A DNA stretch of 6,937 nt from the NCBI GenBank assembly GCA_005879775.1, contig VBJX01000059.1, forward strand, positions 1 through 6,937, read 5' to 3'. This document shows positions 6,676 to 6,937 of the stretch, one piece after another. Within the stretch, counting starts at the first letter, position 1. The number at the start of each line of letters is the position of its first letter. The translations under genes and the position numbers were made by a program. The notes below the pieces were generated by a model that was not told the DNA's origin, ran no database searches, and saw only the letters and a program-made list of their open reading frames with translations. Source of the DNA: Chloroflexota bacterium (GTDB taxonomy: Bacteria > Chloroflexota > Limnocylindria > QHBO01).

Positions 6676-6752
6676 CGGGGCGTAGCGCAGCCTGGTAGCG
6701 CACCTGCTTTGGGAGCAGGAGGTCGCCCGTTCGAATCGGGCCGCCCCGACCA
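6676..6752 (+). tRNA. tRNA-Pro (anticodon TGG), with encoded CCA
   Basis: A complete cloverleaf can be folded by eye. The acceptor stem CGGGGCG (6676-6682) pairs with CGCCCCG (6742-6748). The D stem is GCGC (6685-6688 with 6698-6701). The anticodon stem CCTGC/GCAGG (6703-6707, 6715-6719) holds the loop TTTGGGA with anticodon TGG at 6710-6712. A 5-base variable loop follows, then the T stem GCCCG/CGGGC around TTCGAAT. The discriminator base is A (6749), followed by a genomic CCA (6750-6752). The C1-G72 pair and A73 are the usual identity elements of bacterial proline tRNA. All stems are fully paired, so the gene looks functional. The TGG anticodon reads CCA/CCG and, when modified, other proline codons. 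Confidence 0.97.
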
Positions 6753-6763
6753 TCACCCGGCCG

Positions 6764-6769
6764 TATGAT
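6764..6769 (+). promoter_or_regulatory. Candidate -10 element before the WecA-like gene
   Basis: TATGAT matches five of six TATAAT bases and lies in the 29-bp gap between the tRNA and the next gene, ending 12 bases before its ATG (6782). Initiation at the usual distance would leave a leader of about 5 bases, too short for a Shine-Dalgarno site, and none is visible. A -35 would fall inside the tRNA 3' half, where no good match is seen; readthrough from the tRNA promoter is the alternative. Confidence 0.45.
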
Positions 6770-6781
6770 CGCCGCCGACCG

Positions 6782-6937
6782 ATGCTGACCCCTGCTGTCG
6801 CCTTCGTCGCCGCCCTGGTCGCCTCCGCCATCCTGACCCCTCTCATCCGTGGTGCGGCCACCCAGCGCGGCCTGCTCGACGAGCCGGATGAGCGGAAGGT
6901 GCACGAAGTTGCCATCCCCAGGCTCGGCGGCGTGGCG
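6782..6937 (+). CDS. WecA/TagO/MraY-family undecaprenyl-phosphate sugar-1-phosphate transferase (3' partial)
   Basis: The window ends after 52 codons of this gene. Residues 4-22 form a first membrane segment rich in Ala and Val. It is followed by a cytoplasmic stretch with GLLDEPDERKVHEV (30-43) and IPRLGG (45-50). This is the highly characteristic start of the WecA/TagO group (D-x-P-x-x-R-K-x-H then P-x-x-G-G), which transfers GlcNAc-1-phosphate or a related sugar phosphate from a UDP-sugar to undecaprenyl phosphate and so starts lipid-linked synthesis of surface glycans or teichoic-acid-like polymers. MraY itself is less likely because it lacks the RKVH form. The ATG at 6782 is chosen because the first membrane segment begins three codons later. 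The remainder, normally 300 or more residues, lies outside the window. Confidence 0.9.
   Translation, partial: MLTPAVAFVAALVASAILTPLIRGAATQRGLLDEPDERKVHEVAIPRLGGVA

Overview
The window is high-GC bacterial chromosome, very densely coded, with no mobile element, CRISPR array or phage signature that I could see. The likely host is a Chloroflexota (Limnocylindria/Ellin6529-like) lineage. This is an inference from the multi-module parvulin foldase with its long inserted linkers and the YabN-like MazG fusion, plus high GC; a high-GC actinobacterium is the main alternative.

Layout. Bases 1-495 hold the 3' part of a polyprenol-phosphate-mannose-synthase-like GT-A glycosyltransferase. After a 91-bp gap with a candidate promoter, three forward genes run as one tight unit. 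They are a membrane-anchored foldase with three parvulin-like modules (587-2323), a MazG nucleotide pyrophosphohydrolase carrying half of a tetrapyrrole-methylase-type domain (2335-3459), and a GT4 glycosyltransferase whose ATG directly follows the mazG stop (3460-4632). A convergent gene (4650-6596, minus strand) encodes a polytopic acyltransferase-3 protein fused to an extracytoplasmic SGNH hydrolase-like domain. A compact 185-bp block follows, holding promoters, a tRNA-Pro(TGG) gene with encoded CCA (6676-6752) and the start of a WecA/TagO-type prenyl-phosphate sugar-1-phosphate transferase (6782 to the window end).

How the genes fit together. Four genes point to the cell envelope: two glycosyltransferases, one O-acyltransferase acting on an exported glycan, and one enzyme that starts lipid-linked glycan synthesis on undecaprenyl phosphate. 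The foldase would act on exported proteins at the same membrane. MazG is a house-cleaning enzyme; its place inside the unit looks like operon packing rather than shared function.

The points most worth a second look are the three-module parvulin protein, in which only the middle module keeps both conserved histidines; the MazG protein whose methylase domain lacks its SAM-binding N-terminal half; and the series of -10-like hexamers placed a few bases from start codons, which suggests leaderless or near-leaderless transcripts.
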